Shown one piece after another: positions 7,407 through 15,963 of a DNA stretch of 64,000 nt. The stretch covers positions 53,021-117,020 of the forward strand of contig DKPB01000034.1 in the NCBI GenBank assembly GCA_002471015.1. Direction: 5' to 3'. A model generated the notes under the pieces. It searched no databases and had not been told where the DNA came from. It saw only the letters and a list, made by a program, of their open reading frames with translations. The translations under genes were made by a program, and so were the position numbers. Position 1 is the stretch's first letter. Each line of letters begins with the position of its first letter. The DNA comes from Stenotrophomonas sp. UBA7346 (GTDB lineage Bacteria > Pseudomonadota > Gammaproteobacteria > Xanthomonadales > Xanthomonadaceae).

Positions 7407-8846
7407 ATGTATGACAAGACCGAACTGGAGCGTGTATTGCTGCTACAGCGCAGCAGCTTCCTGCAGCAGGGCGATGCCAACCTGCAGCAGCGGGTATCGC
7501 GGACCAGCCGGATGGCGCTGGCATTGCTTGAAAACATCGATGTGCTCAGCGACACGCTCTGCGCCGACTACGGCTGGCGCCACGCCAGCGTGTCCAAGGC
7601 CTTCGAGGGGATGAGCTGGGTCAAGGACATCGAGCACACGCTGGCAGAGCTTGCGCAATGGATGGCGCCGCGGCCGGTCCCCGGTGGCTTTGTGCAGGCC
7701 AAGCCCAAGGGCGTGGTCGGCATCATGGGCGCTTGGAATTTTCCACTGACACTGACCTTCCAGCCGGCGATGGCAGCGCTGGCAGCAGGCAACCGGGTGA
7801 TGCTCAACTTCCCCGAACAGCACCCGCGCACCGGCGCCCTGCTCCGGGAGATATTCAATGCGCGCTTCGACGAGAGCGAGGTGACCTTGTTCAACGGCGA
7901 CCTGGCCACCGCCACCCAGTTCGCCACACTGAAGCTGGACCATCTGTTCTTCACCGGCTCGCCGGAGGTAGGCAGCCTGGTATCGGAAGCTGCGGCGAAG
8001 AACCTGGTGCCGGTAACCCTTGAACTGGGCGGCAAGAACCCGGTGGTGGTCGCCCGCGACGCCGATCTGGCATTGGCGGCGACGCGCATCGCCTCCACCC
8101 GGCTGGTCAATGGGGGACAGGTATGCCTGTGTCCGGATTACGTATTCATCCCGGAAGAAAAGTTCGAAGAGTTCGTTGGCCACCTGCAAGCCCAGATGCG
8201 CAGCGTCAGCGGCGACTACCTGCACAACCCCGCCATGGTGCCGCTGGTCAACGAGCGCAACTACGCCCGTGTGCTCGCGCTGATCGGTGACGCGACCGCG
8301 CTGGGTGCACAGAAGCTGGAAACGCTGCCAGAGAGCCAGCTGCAGCACCTGCCCGACCCCGCCACCCGCCGCATCGCCCCGACCCTGCTGATCGACACAC
8401 CAGAGAACGCACGCATCAACCACATGGAGATCTTCGGTCCGGTGCTGGTGCTGAAGCGCTATGCACACGTGCAGGAGGCGATCGATTACATCGCCCACCA
8501 CCCCTCGCCGTTGGCAGCCTACTGGTATGGCGAAGACAGCGCGGACTTCCGCAACTTCCTCGCCCACACCCGTAGCGGTGGCGTCACCCGCAATGATGGT
8601 TTCGTGCATGGCCTGCTGCCGGACACGCCGTTCGGAGGCGTGGGTAGGTCCGGCTCAGGCGCATATCACGGCCGCACCGGCTTCGACACCTTCACCCACT
8701 ACCGTTCCGTCGCCAATGGCGCAGGCGAACACGGTATGGCCGATGCCTTCGTCAACGGCGCAATGCTCACTGCCGACGCAGAAGCCACCATCAATGCGGC
8801 CGTCGCCACGGCAATCAGCGGATTCCGGGCCGGCGCCGGGCGCTGA
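7407..8846 (+). CDS. calB: Coniferyl-aldehyde-dehydrogenase-type NAD(P)+ aldehyde dehydrogenase
   Basis: A 479-residue aldehyde dehydrogenase. The motifs GIMGAWNFPLTL, FFTGSPEVGSLV, the general-base Glu in VTLELGGKNPVV and the nucleophile Cys in GGQVCLCPDYVF are all in place. The CPDYV context and the length match the coniferyl aldehyde dehydrogenase (CalB) subfamily, which oxidises phenylpropanoid or medium-chain aldehydes. The ATG at 7407 (MYDKTELERVLL) fits family starts. A substrate assignment to coniferyl aldehyde is by subfamily resemblance only. Confidence 0.82.
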   Translation: MYDKTELERVLLLQRSSFLQQGDANLQQRVSRTSRMALALLENIDVLSDTLCADYGWRHASVSKAFEGMSWVKDIEHTLAELAQWMAPRPVPGGFVQAKPKGVVGIMGAWNFPLTLTFQPAMAALAAGNRVMLNFPEQHPRTGALLREIFNARFDESEVTLFNGDLATATQFATLKLDHLFFTGSPEVGSLVSEAAAKNLVPVTLELGGKNPVVVARDADLALAATRIASTRLVNGGQVCLCPDYVFIPEEKFEEFVGHLQAQMRSVSGDYLHNPAMVPLVNERNYARVLALIGDATALGAQKLETLPESQLQHLPDPATRRIAPTLLIDTPENARINHMEIFGPVLVLKRYAHVQEAIDYIAHHPSPLAAYWYGEDSADFRNFLAHTRSGGVTRNDGFVHGLLPDTPFGGVGRSGSGAYHGRTGFDTFTHYRSVANGAGEHGMADAFVNGAMLTADAEATINAAVATAISGFRAGAGR

Positions 8847-8891
8847 ACACCTGGCCCTGGTCGCCATCGGCCAGCACTGACGGATGCCCGG

Positions 8892-8941
8892 TTGACATGC
8901 AGGTATTTACCTGCATAAAGTAGTCCCCATGCACTTGTGCA
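8892..8941 (+). promoter_or_regulatory. Promoter with palindromic operator for the ArsR/SRPBCC genes
   Basis: A consensus -35 TTGACA (8892-8897) and TAAAGT (8916-8921, 18-bp spacer) frame a perfect inverted repeat ATGCAGGTA-TT-TACCTGCAT (8897-8916) that fills the whole spacer. A second perfect palindrome, TGCAC-TT-GTGCA (8930-8941), lies at about the start of transcription. The placement is that of a repressor site. The ArsR-family regulator encoded two genes downstream is the obvious candidate ligand. Confidence 0.75.
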
Positions 8942-8960
8942 CCGAAGGTGAGAAACGGTC

Positions 8961-9407
8961 ATGGTGGACATCGCCCACAGGGTAGGAATACGTGCGCCGC
9001 TGCAGCAGGTGTACAAGGCACTGGCCAGCCAGGACGGCGTGGCCGGATGGTGGACCCGGGATGTCAGCCAGGCCGGCGGTGTACTACAGCTGCGCTTCAA
9101 CGCCGGGGGTGCCGAGATCGGTGCCATGCGCTTGAAGATCCTGCAGCAACTGCCTGATCAACGCGTGCTCTGGGAAGTACTTGCCGGCCCCGAGGAATGG
9201 CTGGGCACGACCATCCGCTTTGAACTGAAGCAGGAAGCTGACTACAGCATCGTGATCTTCAGCCATGAAGGCTGGCAGCAGCGCGTGGAGTTCCTGCATC
9301 ACTGCAGCACGAAATGGGCCGTGTTCCTGCTCAGCCTGAAGGCTTTGCTGGAAACCGGGCACGGCCAGCCCAGCCCCGACGACATCAAGATCGACAACTG
9401 GAACTGA
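8961..9407 (+). CDS. SRPBCC (AHSA1-like) domain protein
   Basis: A 148-residue START/Bet v1-like fold protein. It begins VDIAHRVGIRAPLQQVYKALASQDGVAGWWT, the usual opening of AHSA1-type ligand-binding domains, and ends with a helix like the one in the second SRPBCC gene (LLSLKALLETG). It leads a three-gene plus-strand unit: SRPBCC, ArsR regulator, SRPBCC. The fold binds hydrophobic ligands; the ligand is unknown. Confidence 0.82.
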   Translation: MVDIAHRVGIRAPLQQVYKALASQDGVAGWWTRDVSQAGGVLQLRFNAGGAEIGAMRLKILQQLPDQRVLWEVLAGPEEWLGTTIRFELKQEADYSIVIFSHEGWQQRVEFLHHCSTKWAVFLLSLKALLETGHGQPSPDDIKIDNWN

Positions 9408-9444
9408 CCTGTACGGTCGGCACCATGCAGGAACCCCCGCACGA

Positions 9445-9759
9445 ATGGACGAAGATAAAGTGTTCAAGGCATTGGCCGATGCCACCCGCAGGAAGCTGCT
9501 GGACGCACTGTACGCCAACAATGGCCAGACCCTGGGGCAACTGTGCGAGCACCTGGACATGGCCCGCCAGTCCGTCACCCAACACCTTGGCCTGTTGGAA
9601 GCGGCCAACCTGGTCAGTACCGTGCGGCGCGGGCGCGAGAAACTGCATTTCATCAATCCGGTGCCCCTGCATGACGTCTACGAGCGCTGGGTACGCAAGT
9701 TCGAGCAGCAGCGTCTGAGCCTGCTGCATGACCTGAAGAATCACCTGGAAGGAGCATGA
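9445..9759 (+). CDS. ArsR-family winged-helix repressor
   Basis: A 104-residue regulator with the sequence DKVFKALADATRRKLLDALY, a recognition helix MARQSVTQHLGLLEAANLV and the wing VSTVRRGREKLHFINPVPL. This is the ArsR subgroup that is regularly paired with SRPBCC genes. No metal-binding Cys cluster is present, so it is probably not a metal sensor. It overlaps the following SRPBCC gene by 4 bp and probably binds the palindrome at 8897-8916, controlling its own operon. Confidence 0.88.
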   Translation: MDEDKVFKALADATRRKLLDALYANNGQTLGQLCEHLDMARQSVTQHLGLLEAANLVSTVRRGREKLHFINPVPLHDVYERWVRKFEQQRLSLLHDLKNHLEGA

Positions 9760-10226
9760 CGATGGCCCGTGAACTCACCCGCTTCATCTATGTCACCTAC
9801 ATCGCCTCGACGCCGGAAAAGGTGTTCGAGGCCATTACCCGCCCCGAGATCGCACGCCGCTATTGGGGCCATGAGAACGTGTCGGACTGGACACCCGGCT
9901 CACGCTGGCAGCACGTACGTGTCAATGACTCCCGCACCGTCGAACTGGTGGGCGAAGTACGCGAAAGTACCCCGCCCTCGCACCTGGTGATCACCTGGGC
10001 TGCGGCATCACAGGCCGACAACCCCGACAGCTATAGCCGGGTAACCTTCGAGATCACCCCCTACGAGGACATGGTCAAACTGACCGTCACCCACGACGAG
10101 CTCGAGGCCGGCAGCAGCATGGCCGCAGGCATCAGCCAGGGCTGGCCGATTGTGCTGTCCAGCCTGAAATCATTGCTGGAAACCGGCAGGCCATTGGACG
10201 TGTTCGCCAAGCCGAAAGCCGCTTGA
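9756..10226 (+). CDS. SRPBCC (AHSA1-like) domain protein
   Basis: A 156-residue protein of the same fold as the first gene of the unit: RFIYVTYIASTPEKVFEAITRPEIARRYWGHENVSDW, ending GWPIVLSSLKSLLETGRPL. The ATG overlaps the ArsR stop by 4 bp, so the two are probably translated together. The ArsR/SRPBCC pairing is common in bacteria and its ligand is generally unknown. Confidence 0.83.
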   Translation: MTMARELTRFIYVTYIASTPEKVFEAITRPEIARRYWGHENVSDWTPGSRWQHVRVNDSRTVELVGEVRESTPPSHLVITWAAASQADNPDSYSRVTFEITPYEDMVKLTVTHDELEAGSSMAAGISQGWPIVLSSLKSLLETGRPLDVFAKPKAA

Positions 10227-10292
10227 GCTACTCCTACGGGACTGTCCCGACGCCTGCGTGCGCGGATCTGTAATGCCCCCCCTGAAAAACCT

Positions 10293-10332
10293 GCTCAGGT
10301 GTTGGCTTTCCCAAAAGGGGACACGCCTGAGC
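10293..10332. other. Hairpin-forming sequence between the SRPBCC gene and tRNA-Thr
   Basis: GCTCAGG at 10293-10299 pairs with CCTGAGC at 10326-10332, and the stem extends with one bulge through TGT/ACA. It lies in a 248-bp non-coding stretch (10227-10474) that is AT-richer than its surroundings. It could be a terminator for the SRPBCC operon, although no T-tract follows, or a remnant of a repeat. I see no gene in this stretch. Confidence 0.4.
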
Positions 10333-10405
10333 GAAATAGGTAGTCCCCCCACTTGTACCCCAAACGTCGCTGGATATACGTGGATAAGCTCGGACCAAAA
10401 CGCAC

Positions 10406-10431
10406 AAAAAAGCCCCCATTTCTGCGGGCTT
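10406..10431 (-). terminator. Rho-independent terminator of tRNA-Thr
   Basis: On the minus strand AAGCCC (10431-10426) pairs with GGGCTT (10415-10410), followed by a run of six T residues. It lies 43 bases after the 3' end of the tRNA gene and is oriented to end that transcript. Confidence 0.75.
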
Positions 10432-10474
10432 GGTATGAATTCTGGACTTGCTTGGACGCCATGGGATCAGGCGA

Positions 10475-10550
10475 TGGTGCCGCTTATCCGAATCGAACGG
10501 ATGACCTACTGTTTACAAGACAGTTGCTCTACCAACTGAGCTAAAGCGGC
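10475..10550 (-). tRNA. tRNA-Thr (anticodon TGT)
   Basis: The 76-nt minus-strand sequence folds as a tRNA. The acceptor GCCGCTT pairs with AAGCGGC and CCA is encoded (10477-10475). The D-loop reads AGCTCAGTTGGTAGAGC, the anticodon stem ACTGT/ACAGT encloses the loop CTTGTAA with anticodon TGT, and the T-loop is GTTCGATTC. It reads ACA and related threonine codons. No integrase gene or duplicated tRNA end is seen nearby. Confidence 0.95.
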
Positions 10551-10652
10551 AATGGGTACTGCTTAGGGAGGAGACTGGCAGCTTGTGGCGGCAAGCCCGG
10601 CCTCCCTGTAGGCGGCGCTTCCGCTGCCTGCGCCCCGGGTGGGCGCGCCATT

Positions 10653-11438
10653 CTAGCGCAGCCGCGTGCAATCCAACGACTGTTGTTGCGCGGCGGCGCT
10701 GCGCTGTTTCGCCGTGGCCAGCCCGGCGGCGTCCTTGCTGGCCACGTCCAGCCACCAGACCGCAGCCCCCTCACCGCCATTGCTGCCCAACTTGGCCGGG
10801 AAGCCAGCGGCCGTCAGTGCCGCCAGACGGCGCTCGGCACCCTCGCGGTTGCGGTACTGGCCCAAGGCCACGGCATTGGCCTCCTCGCCCTGGGAGACGA
10901 TGAAATAGTCGTTGAAGCCCGCCTCCACGATGCGTTTGGCGGTAGCCTGCGCTTCCTCACGGCTGGCGGCCGGGGGAATGAAGACGCGGTAGCTGCTGGC
11001 CGGCTTGCCCGGCAGTTCACGCAGGCGGCTGCGTACGACTGCGCCAGCCAGTGCCGACAGCGCGGCCTGGGCTTGGGCCTGGGCCGCGAACGGGCCAAAG
11101 CTGGCGCATTGCTCGGCCACGGCGGGGGTGGGAACCGCAACTGCAGCCGGAACAGGTTCGGCAGGCTTGGGCTCGGCGGCGGCTGGCGCAACCGGCTTGG
11201 CCGGTTCGGCCTTTGGCTGCACGGCAGCGGCTGTCGGCGCTGGTGCTTGCTCCGGCGCCAATGTGGCTGCCGGCGGAACGGGGGCTGCCGCCGTGGGTGA
11301 GGGCAATACCTCCAGGCTGGCCACGCCCGGTTCGGCGCGCACGGGCTCGCCTGCCGGCTCGGCACGCGGCAGCATCCACCACAAGGCCACGCCCAGGTTG
11401 AGGATGGCGAGGATGACGATCAGGAAACGGGTCAGCAT
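10653..11438 (-). CDS. SPOR-domain membrane protein
   Basis: A 261-residue protein with one N-terminal membrane anchor (LIVILAILNLGVALWWML, residues 5-23), a long Pro/Ala-rich linker (residues ~30-110) and a C-terminal SPOR-like domain (SSYRVFIPPAASREEAQATA, NDYFIVSQGEEANAVALGQYRN). SPOR domains bind denuded glycan strands at the division septum. It lies 9 bp downstream of coaX, so the three genes birA, coaX and this one form one transcription unit, an arrangement common in the family. Confidence 0.82.
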   Translation of the reverse strand: MLTRFLIVILAILNLGVALWWMLPRAEPAGEPVRAEPGVASLEVLPSPTAAAPVPPAATLAPEQAPAPTAAAVQPKAEPAKPVAPAAAEPKPAEPVPAAVAVPTPAVAEQCASFGPFAAQAQAQAALSALAGAVVRSRLRELPGKPASSYRVFIPPAASREEAQATAKRIVEAGFNDYFIVSQGEEANAVALGQYRNREGAERRLAALTAAGFPAKLGSNGGEGAAVWWLDVASKDAAGLATAKQRSAAAQQQSLDCTRLR

Positions 11439-11447
11439 GGCGTGATC

Positions 11448-12185
11448 CTACCGTTCACAGCCACATTGGTGCAGCGCCCAGCGTGCCAATCCATCGAGCA
11501 CCAGCGCCGGCCGGTAGTCGGCGGCGGGCATCAACGGCAACAGCGGCAGCGCGCCGCCGCCATGAACCACCAGCGTGGGCGCGGTGCCAAGCAGCGCCGT
11601 GGCCTGGCGCAGGCTGCGCTCCACCAACGCCACCGCCGCACCATCACAGCCGGAAGCCAGCGCATCGTCGGTGTCGTTGGCGAATTCGGCATAGTCACCG
11701 CCGGTGGCCGGCAGCTGCACGGCACGCGCATGCAAGGCCTCGCGCATCACCGTCGGCGAGGCGCCGATGCGGCCCCCCCGGTGCAGGCCGTCGGCATCGA
11801 GCAGATCGATGGTCAGGGCGGTGCCCACGCCAACCACCAGCACGGCCTGCTGCGCTGGCGCGACCGCCAGCAGCCCCAGGAAGCGATCAACGCCAAACTT
11901 TTCCGGGCGTGCATAGGCCACGCGTACCCCGCCGCATTCCGGCAGCGTGTGCGCGACGCGCACCTGGGTGAAACGACCGCTCAGCACCTCCATCACCTGC
12001 CCGGTCAGTGCCATCGAGGCCACGCTCGCCACCCAAGCGGTATCGCCGCGCGGCAACGCGTCCAGCGCGGGTGCGTCCATCGCCTCGGCACCATGGGCCC
12101 ATGCCTGCACGCTGCCGGCGCGCTCGCCCTGCAGCGGTGCAAACTTGAAGCGCGAATTCCCCAGATCAAACAACCAATCGCTCAT
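11448..12185 (-). CDS. coaX: Type III pantothenate kinase CoaX
   Basis: CoaX phosphorylates pantothenate in the first step of coenzyme A synthesis. The 245-residue protein has the ASKHA-fold start WLFDLGNSRFKFA, the segment RPEKFGVDRFLGLLA with the catalytic Asp, VGVGTALTIDLLD, and GGRIGASPTVMREAL. Its start overlaps the birA stop by 4 bp. The pairing of birA with coaX joins biotin and pantothenate metabolism and is common in this family. Confidence 0.94.
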   Translation of the reverse strand: MSDWLFDLGNSRFKFAPLQGERAGSVQAWAHGAEAMDAPALDALPRGDTAWVASVASMALTGQVMEVLSGRFTQVRVAHTLPECGGVRVAYARPEKFGVDRFLGLLAVAPAQQAVLVVGVGTALTIDLLDADGLHRGGRIGASPTVMREALHARAVQLPATGGDYAEFANDTDDALASGCDGAAVALVERSLRQATALLGTAPTLVVHGGGALPLLPLMPAADYRPALVLDGLARWALHQCGCER

Positions 12186-13147
12186 GCCGCCCTCACGCTG
12201 ACTTCCCCGGCATGGAAACAGGTTTCCCGCCCTTCGATAAGCACCTTCAGTGCGCCGTCCTCAGCCAGCCCACAGGCCAAACCTTCATGCCAGGTGCCGG
12301 CATCTTCCACCCGCACGGTGCGCCCCTGCAGGACATCCATGCCCGCGTAACGGGGCAGGAACGGCGCCAACCCCTGCTGTTCAAACAGCGCCAGCGCCGG
12401 CAGCAATGCCGACAACAGTGCGGCAACCACCTGGTTGCGCGACAGTTGCTGGCCCGCCAGCGTATCCAGATCGGTCCAGGGCTGGGTGATTTCCTCGGCT
12501 GCGGCGGTCGGCATGCGCACGTTCAAGCCCAGGCCGATCACTGCCCGGGCCGGGCCGGCAAACTCGCCACCGCCCTCCACCAGCAACCCTCCCAGCTTGT
12601 GCCCGTCCACCACCACATCGTTCGGCCACTTCAGGCCGGCCTGGCGGAAGCCCAGGCCATGCAGGGCCTCCACCACCGCCACGCCTACCGCCAGGCTCAG
12701 CCCGCCCATCCGCGACAGGCCGCCGCCGAAACCACGCGACAGCGATACATAGATGTGCGCGGCCAGCGGCGAGGCCCAATGCCGGCCTCGCCGGCCGCGG
12801 CCGCCGGTCTGGCGCTCGGCCAGCAGCACGTCCACACCGCGCCCAGAGGTGCTGCGTCGCAGCAATTCGGTATTGGTGGAGGCCACGGTCCAGGCAACTT
12901 CCAACGCACTGAGCTGGTCCTGCACCGTCGCGGAAAGACCCTCGCGGATCTGCCGCGGATCCAGCAGGTCCAATGGCTGGGCCAGCGAGTAGCCATCACC
13001 GGCGCGCCCCTGGATATCCACCCCGGCAGCGCGAAGTCCTTGAATTCGCTTCCAAACCGCGGCCCGGGTGACCCCCAGTTCCCGCGCCAGCGCGTCGCCG
13101 GACAAAGCCCCGGCACTCAGCTTGGCCAGTAGTTGGCGGTCATCCAC
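12182..13147 (-). CDS. birA: Biotin operon repressor / biotin-[acetyl-CoA-carboxylase] ligase BirA
   Basis: A 321-residue bifunctional protein. An N-terminal winged helix (LAKLSAGALSGDALARELGVTRAAVWKRI) should bind DNA. The ligase domain carries the biotin-adenylate loop GGRGRRGRHWASP, the conserved KWPNDVVVDGHKLGG and a C-terminal SH3-like part. It biotinylates carrier proteins such as the alpha subunit of methylcrotonyl-CoA carboxylase encoded at 42715 in this window. First gene of the birA-coaX-SPOR unit. Confidence 0.94.
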   Translation of the reverse strand: MDDRQLLAKLSAGALSGDALARELGVTRAAVWKRIQGLRAAGVDIQGRAGDGYSLAQPLDLLDPRQIREGLSATVQDQLSALEVAWTVASTNTELLRRSTSGRGVDVLLAERQTGGRGRRGRHWASPLAAHIYVSLSRGFGGGLSRMGGLSLAVGVAVVEALHGLGFRQAGLKWPNDVVVDGHKLGGLLVEGGGEFAGPARAVIGLGLNVRMPTAAAEEITQPWTDLDTLAGQQLSRNQVVAALLSALLPALALFEQQGLAPFLPRYAGMDVLQGRTVRVEDAGTWHEGLACGLAEDGALKVLIEGRETCFHAGEVSVRAA

Positions 13148-13263
13148 AGCGCGTTCCTCAGATACAGACGGCGAAATTATGCGTTATGCCCCGCAAGCCG
13201 CGCATGGGCACGCCCAATTCAGCCAGTAAAGCAGGCTATGATCGGGAACTCACCCGCTCTTGG

Positions 13264-13560
13264 ATGTTGTCGATGCGCCACCTCGCACATTGCCTGATCC
13301 TATTGCTGGCCCCGGTTGCAGCGCAGGCTTCGGACGCGCTCGGCGGTGCTGGCCAGAGCGGCTGCAGCTACGCGCCGGCGGAAGTGGAGCGGGTGGCCGC
13401 ACCGGCTGCGTCGGTGGGCATCGCCAACACCCCGGCACCGGCCTTGCCGGCCTCCAAGCCGGTACAGCCGCGCGCCGCAGGTGGCGGCAGCGATGACGAG
13501 CTGATCCCGCGCCTGCGCGCGCCCAAGTGGCACCGCTACCTGCCCGGGATGTTCCGCTGA
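13264..13560 (+). CDS. Small secreted or periplasmic protein, unknown function
   Basis: A 98-residue protein with an apparent signal peptide (MRHLAHCLILLLAPVAAQASD; the ATG may be 13264 or 13273) and a Pro/Ala-rich mature part with a single Cys. The tail IPRLRAPKWHRYLPGMFR is basic and ordered-looking. I recognise no family. Its 3' end overlaps the GTG start proposed for the next gene, suggesting coupling. Confidence 0.6.
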   Translation: MLSMRHLAHCLILLLAPVAAQASDALGGAGQSGCSYAPAEVERVAAPAASVGIANTPAPALPASKPVQPRAAGGGSDDELIPRLRAPKWHRYLPGMFR

Positions 13561-14315
13561 TCCAGTCGTTATTGCGCTGGTTCCAGCGCAAGCCTGTCCC
13601 CATCGATGACGCCCTCTGGCAGCAGGCCTGCAGGCAATGCCCGTGGCTGGCTGCGCTGGGCACCGAGCGGGAAGCGCGCCTGCGTCGGCTGGTGGGCATC
13701 TTCCTGCAGCGCAAGACCATCACCCCGGTTGCCGGGCTGGCGCTGGATGACAGCCAGCGCCTGATGCTGGCGGCGCTGTGCTGCCTGCCGCTGATCGAGT
13801 TCGGTGCAGAAGGCCTGCATGGCTGGTCGGAGCTGGTGGTCTATCCCGAGGCTTTCCGCGTGCGCCGCGACCATGTGGATGCGGCCGGGGTGCTGCACCA
13901 ATGGGATGACGAGCTGATCGGCGAATCCTGGGACAGCGGCCCACTGATCCTGTCCTGGGCCGACGTGCAGGCCGACATCGCCGATCCGCATGCTGGCTTC
14001 TGCGTGGCGGTACATGAGATGGCGCACAAGATCGATGCGCTGGATGGCGCCATCGACGGCACCCCACCGCTGCCGCGCGACTGGCAGCGGCAATGGGCGA
14101 CGGATTTCCAGCAGGCCTATGACGCGTTCTGCGCGCAGGTGGATGCGGGGCTTGAGACGGTGATTGATCCCTATGCGGCGGAGGCGCCGGAGGAATTCTT
14201 CGCGGTGGTCAGCGAATATCACTTCTCGGCACCGGAACTGCTTGTGCAGGCCATGCCGGCGGTGGCCGGGCATCTGCGGCGGTTCTATGGACCGGTTGAA
14301 GCTGCGCTGCGGTAG
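13527..14315 (+). CDS. mtfA: MtfA-like zinc metallopeptidase
   Basis: A 262-residue protein of the M90 (MtfA/YeeI) family. The zinc site HEMAH lies in FCVAVHEMAHKIDALDG and the further family motif PEEFFAVVSEYHF contains the third ligand Glu. In enterobacteria MtfA is an aminopeptidase that also binds the repressor Mlc. The start is uncertain: GTG at 13527 (34-bp overlap) is used here; TTG at 13572 is possible. The N-terminus LLRWFQRKPVPIDDALW fits the family. Confidence 0.87.
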   Translation: MAPLPARDVPLIQSLLRWFQRKPVPIDDALWQQACRQCPWLAALGTEREARLRRLVGIFLQRKTITPVAGLALDDSQRLMLAALCCLPLIEFGAEGLHGWSELVVYPEAFRVRRDHVDAAGVLHQWDDELIGESWDSGPLILSWADVQADIADPHAGFCVAVHEMAHKIDALDGAIDGTPPLPRDWQRQWATDFQQAYDAFCAQVDAGLETVIDPYAAEAPEEFFAVVSEYHFSAPELLVQAMPAVAGHLRRFYGPVEAALR

Positions 14316-14348
14316 CGCTGAGGCAAGATCAACAGCCAATCACTCCCC

Positions 14349-14441
14349 GGCCCTCCCCTTGGCTACGCCAAAGGGGGCGCAAAGCGCATGCACTGCCCCA
14401 CCCTTGCGCACAGCAGTGCGCAGGGGAGGGTTGGGGAGGGG
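14349..14441. repeat. CCCTCCCC-type inverted repeat
   Basis: An inverted pair with arms built on CCCTCCCC and GGGGAGGG, enclosing 14363-14424. It is one of several such elements in the window, always in intergenic DNA. Lying between the convergent MtfA-like and phoQ genes, it may also end transcription. Confidence 0.75.
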
Positions 14442-14512
14442 TTAGCTGTTGCCGTTAGCTCACACGCGCGCAGCAGGCGAACAACCTGCTGAAGCGATCA
14501 GCCAACGCCGGA

Positions 14513-15940
14513 TCAGATACCCGGCGGCAGGGTCACTTCAAAGCGGGCACCGCCCAACTCTTCCGAACGTTTGACGTGCAACTGGCCACGGTAGGCCTTG
14601 ATCAGGTCCTGGACGATCGACAGGCCGATGCCATGGCCCTGCACGCGCTCGTCGCCACGCACGCCACGCTGCAGCACCTTGGCGATGTTGTCCTCGGCAA
14701 TGCCCGGGCCATCATCGTCCACCGCCAGCTCCAGGCCGGCACGCTTGCCCTGCCCACCCAGCACCGGCCGGGCCGTCAGCAATACGCGTCGGTTGGCCCA
14801 CTTGAAGGCGTTCTCCAGCAGATTGCCCAGCAGCTCCTGCAGGTCACCCGGCTCACCGTAGAAACTGACGCCCGGCTCCAGCTCGAACTCACAGAACACA
14901 CCCTTGGCCGCGTAGACCTTCTCCAGCCCGCGCACGATCTCCTCCGCGGTAGCCTCGATAGGCACCGGCGCGGAGAACAGCTTGTGGCCGGAGGACGCCG
15001 CGCGTGCCAACTGGTAGGACACCAGGTTGTTCATGCGCTGCAGCTGCACCCCTACTTCCTCACGCAGTTCCGCCTCGTTGCTGGCGCCGCTTTCCAGCTG
15101 GGTGCGCAGCACCGCCAATGGCGTCTTCAGGCTGTGCGCCAGGTCGGCCAGGGTATTGCGCTGACGCTCCAGGTTCTCGCGCTCGCTCTCGATGAAGGCA
15201 TTGATGCTTTCGGTCAGCGGTTCCAGTTCGCGCGGGTGCATCTCGCTCATGCGATCGCGCTCACCGCGCTGCACCTTGGTCAGTTCGTTGATCACGCGCT
15301 TGAGTGGACGCAGGCTCCATTGCAGCACCAGGGTCTGCAGCAGCAGCAGGATCAGGCCGGTGACACCCAACCAGAACCACACCGCACCACGAAAGCTGCG
15401 CAGCTGCATGCCGAGCGCGCGCGAATCCTCAAGCACGTAGATGGTGTACGGCACTTCCGATTCGGGACCGCCGTCGCCGCCCCAGACCAGGCCCATGCCA
15501 TAGCGGTAGACCTCGCCTTCGGAGCCGTCGATCTGGGTCATGCGCAGCGGCCCTTCGAAGACCTCTTCGCGCGGGCTCAGCATATGATTGCTGACGTCCG
15601 GCAACATCGGCCCTTCGGCTGACATCGAGTTGGCCACGTGACCGGGCATCACCACCTGCAGGTACAGCCCATTGCCGGGGATGTCGAAGCGTGGATCCGG
15701 CGGCTGTTCGCGGATGTACAGCGAGCCGTCACGGGTGAAATCGATGCCACCGGCATAGGCGGTGGCGTAGTTCTTCAGGCGCTCGCTGAGGTTGTCACGC
15801 GCGGTCTGGCCAAAGGCCGCATCCAGCGCGTAACCGGCCAAGGCCAGGAAGGCCACCAGGCCCACCGACGCCGCCAACAGCTGGCGGGCCTGCAAGGAGC
15901 GGGGCCGCCAACGCTTCAATAGCCACTGACGGCCCTTCAT
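14513..15940 (-). CDS. phoQ: PhoQ-type sensor histidine kinase
   Basis: A 475-residue membrane kinase with a first membrane helix at residues ~20-42, a periplasmic sensor of about 150 residues, a second helix (VWFWLGVTGLILLLLQTLVL) and a HAMP segment. The kinase core has the H-box LADLAHSLKTPLAVL, N-box LLGNLLENAFKW, and G-boxes DDDGPGIAE and GHGIGLSIV. ATG at 15940 has AAGGGG nine bases upstream. It pairs with the response regulator 23 bp upstream. PhoPQ pairs usually sense divalent cations, antimicrobial peptides or acid; the signal here is not known. Confidence 0.9.
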   Translation of the reverse strand: MKGRQWLLKRWRPRSLQARQLLAASVGLVAFLALAGYALDAAFGQTARDNLSERLKNYATAYAGGIDFTRDGSLYIREQPPDPRFDIPGNGLYLQVVMPGHVANSMSAEGPMLPDVSNHMLSPREEVFEGPLRMTQIDGSEGEVYRYGMGLVWGGDGGPESEVPYTIYVLEDSRALGMQLRSFRGAVWFWLGVTGLILLLLQTLVLQWSLRPLKRVINELTKVQRGERDRMSEMHPRELEPLTESINAFIESERENLERQRNTLADLAHSLKTPLAVLRTQLESGASNEAELREEVGVQLQRMNNLVSYQLARAASSGHKLFSAPVPIEATAEEIVRGLEKVYAAKGVFCEFELEPGVSFYGEPGDLQELLGNLLENAFKWANRRVLLTARPVLGGQGKRAGLELAVDDDGPGIAEDNIAKVLQRGVRGDERVQGHGIGLSIVQDLIKAYRGQLHVKRSEELGGARFEVTLPPGI

Positions 15941-15963
15941 CACGCTCTACCCCTTGGCGGGGC

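Noticed and set aside
10475..10550. tRNA-Thr as an integration site for a genomic island
   Set aside because: No integrase, no repeated tRNA 3' end and no compositional break next to it.
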